A stretch of 45,726 nucleotides of DNA from CAYTLW01 sp964438735 (lineage in GTDB: Bacteria > Myxococcota_A > UBA9042): NCBI GenBank assembly GCA_964438735.1, contig CAYTLW010000057.1:1-45726 (forward strand). The letters are read 5' to 3'. The first letter of the stretch is position 1, and each line of letters starts with the position of its first letter. Positions 41,613-45,726 of the stretch are shown one piece after another. The notes under the pieces were generated by a model. That model saw only the letters and a list, made by a program, of their open reading frames with translations, had not been told where the DNA came from and did not search any database. A program made the position numbers and the translations under genes.

Positions 41613-44600
41613 TCAGTCTTCGTGCCAGGTGGACGGCTCGGATGGAGCCGGCCCGCGCACGTAGGGCATCGTATCGTCGCCCTCCCGCAACAAGCCCGGC
41701 AGCGCATCGTCGGAGACGGTGATCCTCTCGATGACCTGCGAGGCCTGCTTGACCTTGCGGAACGTGGTGCGCGCGGCAGCCAGCATGGCCTCGTTGCCCA
41801 GTCCTTCGGCCCGTTCGACAGCTTCTGAGGCCAATTCGCCGGCCCGTGCGACCTCGCCGAGCGCCAGGCTACAGGCCGCGACCAGGCGCAGCACCTCGGG
41901 CAACATGTCGGCCGAACCCGCCTTGCGCATGGTGCCCTCGGCCTCGCGCAGCTGCTTGAGGGCTTCGACGAATCGCCCTTGCTCCAGCAGCACATTGCCC
42001 AGGTTCGTCTGTGCCATGGCCCGCCCCGTGGCCAGGTCGAGGCTGCGGAACTGGCGGACAGCGTCGCGATAGAGCTTCTCGGCCCGGTCCAGGTCGCGCG
42101 CCCGGAAGGCCAGGTTGCCCATGGAGACCGTGGCCATGGCCACGCCGATGAGATCGCCGGCCCGTTCGACCCAGTTGATGGCGGCCTGGTAGTGGTGCGC
42201 GGCGCGCTCGAAGTCGCGTCCATGGGCAGCCACGTGGCCCAGGGCTTGCTCCAAGCGCCCGTAGGAGCGCAGGAGCTCGGGCTCGTTGCGTCCCGCCCAG
42301 CGTTGCAGCGCCGCCGTGGCGATGGTCTCGGCGGCGTCGAACTGGCCGGCCTTGTGCAGCACCATGGCCTGCCGGCTGCGAGCGTGCGCGGCCTGGGCGG
42401 CGGCCTCGTCGTCGTCATCGAGCAGCTCTGCGGCCGAGGCGAAGTCGTCGATGGCGTCCTGATAGCGGCCCTGGATCTCCAGCAGGTCGCCACGAGCGCA
42501 GATGGCTCGGGCGTGCAGGGCGCGCAGATTCGGGATCTCGCGCGGATCGGTCACATCCAGGGCTTCCCCAGCCGCCTCCAGGGCCGTATCCAGCTCGGAG
42601 ACCCGATGGCCGACCTCTGCGACGCTGATCAACACCTCGCCCATCAGTTGCCGCGGTGTCTCGTCATCGCCCCCGATTTCGAGCCACTGGCGGCCGACCG
42701 CGGCCGCGGCCTGAAGGATGTCGAACGCGTCTCGATTGGAGAACGCCAACAGGGCGTTGTGAGCGGCGCCCAGCAGCGAACGGGTCGACTTCTCCAGGTC
42801 GCCGGCGGCCATGAAGTGCTCGGCGATCAGCGCCCCGAAATCCGGCGGGCGCGGACCGGTCCAGGCCGTCATCCAGCGCGCCGCGCGCTGATGCCAGACC
42901 GAGATCATCTCCTGCTCCGCGCTGTCGCGTAGAATCTCGCCGACCTGCGGATTGCGCAGCGCCAGTTCCTGTTCGCTGCCGAAGTTGCCGCGCCGGGCCA
43001 GGCGGACGAAGCCGCTGCGACGCAGCGCGGTCACCTGGCCGTCGGTGACGTCCCGCTCCAGCATGGCGTTGAGCAGCGAGCCGGGCGAGTCGTGGCCGGC
43101 GATGGCCAGGGCCAGGAGCACCTGTTGCTCACCGGGCGAGAGCCTGCCGACGCGATCCATGATCAGGTCGGCCATGGAGCGATCCAGCGAGTGGGCCGCG
43201 TCGCTGACCGAACCCAGCTGCCAGCCCTGGGGACCGCGCTCGAAGACGCCATCGCCGATGAACGCACCCAGCGCTTCCTCGACCCGCATGGGCAGACCCT
43301 CCGAGAAGCGATGGACCGTATCGACCAACTCCTCGGGCGGCTCAAAGCCATCCAGCAGCGCCGACATCAGCTCGGCGCATTCCTCTTCCTCGAAGGGCGG
43401 GACCTCGATCAACGTCGCCTGGGTCACCGACAGGTGCAGTCCCGAGAGCACCTCTTCTGTGCGCGATTCGCGCATGGACAATACGAACAGGACCGGCGAC
43501 TCGGCGCAGCTGTGGATCAAGTGCTCCAGCAGGTCCATGGTCTCGCTGCGGGCGCGGTCGAGATCTTCGATGATCAGCAGCGTCGGTCCCTGTTTGGCGG
43601 CGCCGCGGACATAGGCCGCCACAGCCTCGAACGCCGCGTGGCGCTCCGCTTCGCTGGCCGGGCGCGGCAGCTCGGTCAAGGCTCCGTTGTCGATGGCGCC
43701 CAGCATCCGCGCCAGGGCGATGACCCGACGCTCGACGACATGCACCGGCGTCGGCCCGGCGTCCAGGCCAGGCAGGCCGCGCAGTCGTGCCCGCAACTCA
43801 TCGGCCCCGAGATGGGCCTCGTCGGCCCCGATGCGGCCGCGCAGCAGGTGCACGAAGGGTTCGTAGGGCACGGGGATGCCGACGGCGGTGCAACGGGCCA
43901 TGTCGCGGTGCCACGACGTGTCGCGGGCGGCATCCAGGCGGGAAAGGAACTCGCCGATGAGGCGCGACTTGCCGACCCCTGCGGCACCGGAGATGGGCAC
44001 CACTGCAGCCCGCGACTGCCGCAAGACCCGCCGGCAGGCGCGCCGCAGCTGAGCCAGCTCGACCTCGCGACCGACCAGGGGCGTCGGCGCATCGTCCTGC
44101 CCGTGATCAAGAAAGGCCACGGGCTTGCGGCGGATGATCACGCGGAAGCTCTCGTCGATTCGCTCGGAGACGTAGGAGCCTTTGACCTCGCGCCAGGCGC
44201 GTTCGGCGATGCAGACTCCACTGGTGTCGGCAGGCTGGTCGGCTGCAGCGGCGGCGCGTCCGACCTCGACGGCTTCGCCACCCGCCAGTGCCGTGCCCCA
44301 GGCGATGCCGGCCCCGAAGGTCCCCATGCGGCCGACCGCGACGCCCAGGGCGAGCATCACCCCCGTCCGATCGCCGTTGCCGCTCCTGGCCAACGTGCCG
44401 CGTACCGCGAGGGCGGCGTCGACGGCCGCCTCGGTTTCCCACTCGCGCATGCCGCCGAGGCCGAAGACGGCGATCATCTCGCGACCCACCACCGCGAGTA
44501 CCCGTCCGCCCTCCCGCTCGACGGCGGTGATGAACGACGACGTGGTCTCGCGCAGTCCGGCCGGCTCCGGCGTATCTTCCACCAATCGACCCACCAGCAC

Positions 44601-45726
44601 GGTGGCGGTCGCGGCCACCAGGCTGCGCTCGTTCATGGTCGTCGAGATGTGGCTGCGCCGCTTGCCCTGCTGGCCCTCGAAGCGGGTGGAGCGGCCGGTG
44701 GAGATCACCAGCGGAGCACCACATTCCAGGCACGCGAATCGTTCCCCCTGTCGCCGGGTCTGGCAGGTGGGGCATTGATCCATGGGCACAGGCGAGCCGC
44801 AGCGATTGCAGAAGCCCCCCGGCAGGGCCTCGTCGTGGCCGCAGCAGGGGCAGGTCGCCACCGGGCCCGGCCGGCCCCCGCTGCGCACACCGGCGGCGGC
44901 ACAGAGGGCGTCGGCGAAGGCGACGATGGAGCCGTGGCGTTTGTCCGGCGTCTTGGATAACGCCCGCAGCAGTTCCCGTTCCAAGGCCTCCCGGGTCGCC
45001 GCGTCGGCGCCCGGCAGGACCAGCTCCGGCACCGGTTCCACCAGGTGGGCGATCAGCGTGCCTTGCATGGTGTTTCGATAGAAGGGCAGTCGCCCCGTGA
45101 GCATCTGGAAGGCGACGATGGCCAGTGAGTACAGGTCGCTGCGGCCGTCCAATTCCTGGCCCTGAATCTGCTCGGGCGCCATATAGGCGGGCGTGCCCAA
45201 CAGGGCGCCCGGGGTGGAGATGTCGCCGCCGCCTTGCACTTTGACGCTGCGGGCCAGGCCAAAGTCGAGCACCTTGGCCAGGCGGGCGCCCGTGGCCAGC
45301 GGCCGCAACAGCACATTCGCCGGCTTGATGTCGCGATGGATGATGCCCACGGCGTGCGCTTCGGCGATTCCGCTGGCGATCTGGTGAAGGACCGCCAACG
45401 CGTCGCTCAGCGGCACCTGCTCGGGATCGGTGAGCCAGACGTCCATGCCCTGGCCCTCGACATATTCCATGACGATGAACCAGTTGCCCTTGTGGCGGCC
45501 GAACGCGTGGATGCCGACGACGTTGGGATGGTTGACCCGAGACAGGGTCTTGGCCTCGCGCACGAAGCGGGCTTCGGAGGCTTCGTCCGCGGACGCGCCG
45601 GGCAGCAGCAACTTGACCGCCACGCGCCGCTCCAGCCGGGCATCGCGGGCCAGATAGACCTCGCCCATGCCACCGGCGCCAAGCTGGCGCTCGATCACAT
45701 AGTCATCACCGATGGTCTCGTCAGGG
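41613..45726 (-). CDS. Ser/Thr kinase - zinc ribbon - cyclase-like - ATPase - TPR signalling protein, 5' end cut
   Basis: The frame is open to the right edge (PDETIGDDYVIERQLGAGG), so the true start is outside; over 1370 residues are visible. In order: a Hanks-type kinase (LGAGGMGEVYLA, AVKLLL, catalytic HRDIKPANVLL, DFGLARS, APEQ; nt 45700-44950); two zinc ribbons (CPCCGHDE, CNRCGSP, CPTCQ, CLECG; about 44865-44690); a class III cyclase-like domain (44640-44110) in which both metal Asp positions are replaced (TATVLVGRL and VVGREMIAVFG); an ATPase with PLVGRE, Walker A GAAGVGKS and Walker B LLIIEDLD (44085-42900); and C-terminal TPR-like helices (42750-41750). Such proteins are common in myxobacteria and integrate phosphorylation with protein interaction. 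It converges on the beta-helix gene with six bases between the stops. Confidence 0.9.
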   Translation of the reverse strand, partial: PDETIGDDYVIERQLGAGGMGEVYLARDARLERRVAVKLLLPGASADEASEARFVREAKTLSRVNHPNVVGIHAFGRHKGNWFIVMEYVEGQGMDVWLTDPEQVPLSDALAVLHQIASGIAEAHAVGIIHRDIKPANVLLRPLATGARLAKVLDFGLARSVKVQGGGDISTPGALLGTPAYMAPEQIQGQELDGRSDLYSLAIVAFQMLTGRLPFYRNTMQGTLIAHLVEPVPELVLPGADAATREALERELLRALSKTPDKRHGSIVAFADALCAAAGVRSGGRPGPVATCPCCGHDEALPGGFCNRCGSPVPMDQCPTCQTRRQGERFACLECGAPLVISTGRSTRFEGQQGKRRSHISTTMNERSLVAATATVLVGRLVEDTPEPAGLRETTSSFITAVEREGGRVLAVVGREMIAVFGLGGMREWETEAAVDAALAVRGTLARSGNGDRTGVMLALGVAVGRMGTFGAGIAWGTALAGGEAVEVGRAAAAADQPADTSGVCIAERAWREVKGSYVSERIDESFRVIIRRKPVAFLDHGQDDAPTPLVGREVELAQLRRACRRVLRQSRAAVVPISGAAGVGKSRLIGEFLSRLDAARDTSWHRDMARCTAVGIPVPYEPFVHLLRGRIGADEAHLGADELRARLRGLPGLDAGPTPVHVVERRVIALARMLGAIDNGALTELPRPASEAERHAAFEAVAAYVRGAAKQGPTLLIIEDLDRARSETMDLLEHLIHSCAESPVLFVLSMRESRTEEVLSGLHLSVTQATLIEVPPFEEEECAELMSALLDGFEPPEELVDTVHRFSEGLPMRVEEALGAFIGDGVFERGPQGWQLGSVSDAAHSLDRSMADLIMDRVGRLSPGEQQVLLALAIAGHDSPGSLLNAMLERDVTDGQVTALRRSGFVRLARRGNFGSEQELALRNPQVGEILRDSAEQEMISVWHQRAARWMTAWTGPRPPDFGALIAEHFMAAGDLEKSTRSLLGAAHNALLAFSNRDAFDILQAAAAVGRQWLEIGGDDETPRQLMGEVLISVAEVGHRVSELDTALEAAGEALDVTDPREIPNLRALHARAICARGDLLEIQGRYQDAIDDFASAAELLDDDDEAAAQAAHARSRQAMVLHKAGQFDAAETIATAALQRWAGRNEPELLRSYGRLEQALGHVAAHGRDFERAAHHYQAAINWVERAGDLIGVAMATVSMGNLAFRARDLDRAEKLYRDAVRQFRSLDLATGRAMAQTNLGNVLLEQGRFVEALKQLREAEGTMRKAGSADMLPEVLRLVAACSLALGEVARAGELASEAVERAEGLGNEAMLAAARTTFRKVKQASQVIERITVSDDALPGLLREGDDTMPYVRGPAPSEPSTWHED

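Overview
The window is a GC-rich bacterial chromosome segment whose gene content points to a myxobacterium-like lineage (Myxococcota, formerly Deltaproteobacteria). The evidence is: large Cys-rich CDDGNxCTxDxC repeat lipoproteins, a matrixin protease with a MYXO-CTERM-like tail, a Ser/Thr kinase fused to zinc ribbons, a cyclase-like domain, an ATPase and TPRs, a good sigma-54 promoter, and many lipoproteins with Asp/Thr-rich or Pro-rich linkers. This assignment is an inference from gene content only. Coding density is very high and no gene-free stretch exceeds 300 bases. No tRNA, rRNA, CRISPR array, insertion sequence or phage gene was seen.

Layout. 1-3755 (minus strand): a partial Cys-rich lipoprotein and a 986-residue repeat lipoprotein ending in a fibrinogen-like domain. 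3839-17969: an aromatic-biosynthesis supercluster. aroB (minus) is divergent from a tightly overlapping plus-strand operon trpR-trpE-trpG-trpD-trpC-trpF-trpB-trpA-aroF (DAHP synthase). A secreted matrixin-like protease follows. It converges on a minus-strand operon of aroDE (a dehydroquinase/shikimate dehydrogenase fusion), aroA and aroC. Together these encode every step from erythrose-4-phosphate plus PEP to tryptophan except shikimate kinase. A palindrome resembling the E. coli Trp operator lies between aroB and trpR. 18030-25914: a small Cys-rich lipoprotein and a 2445-residue repeat lipoprotein. The aromatic island is therefore bracketed on both sides by Cys-rich surface lipoproteins.

26029-33254: a PaaZ/BoxD-type aldehyde dehydrogenase, then an envelope cluster of three lipoproteins (two LPP20-like) and two predicted outer-membrane barrel proteins. 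33264-36051: purine nucleoside phosphorylase and cytidine deaminase (salvage), divergent from a VOC-family protein overlapping a TrmK-like tRNA methyltransferase. 36154-39840: full-length cobalamin-dependent methionine synthase. 40002-41606: a beta-helix lipoprotein with four IIDPSY repeats behind a strong candidate sigma-54 promoter and an upstream palindromic activator site. 41613 to the right edge: a large multidomain signalling protein, open at its 5' end.

How the parts work together. aroF, aroB, aroDE, aroA and aroC supply chorismate, and trpEGDCFBA converts it to tryptophan. The first gene of the trp operon is a TrpR-like repressor that keeps the tryptophan-contacting residues known from E. 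coli TrpR, which predicts autoregulation and possibly control of aroB as well. The most distinctive observations are this self-regulated supercluster, the sigma-54/IIDPSY locus, and the giant repeat lipoproteins.
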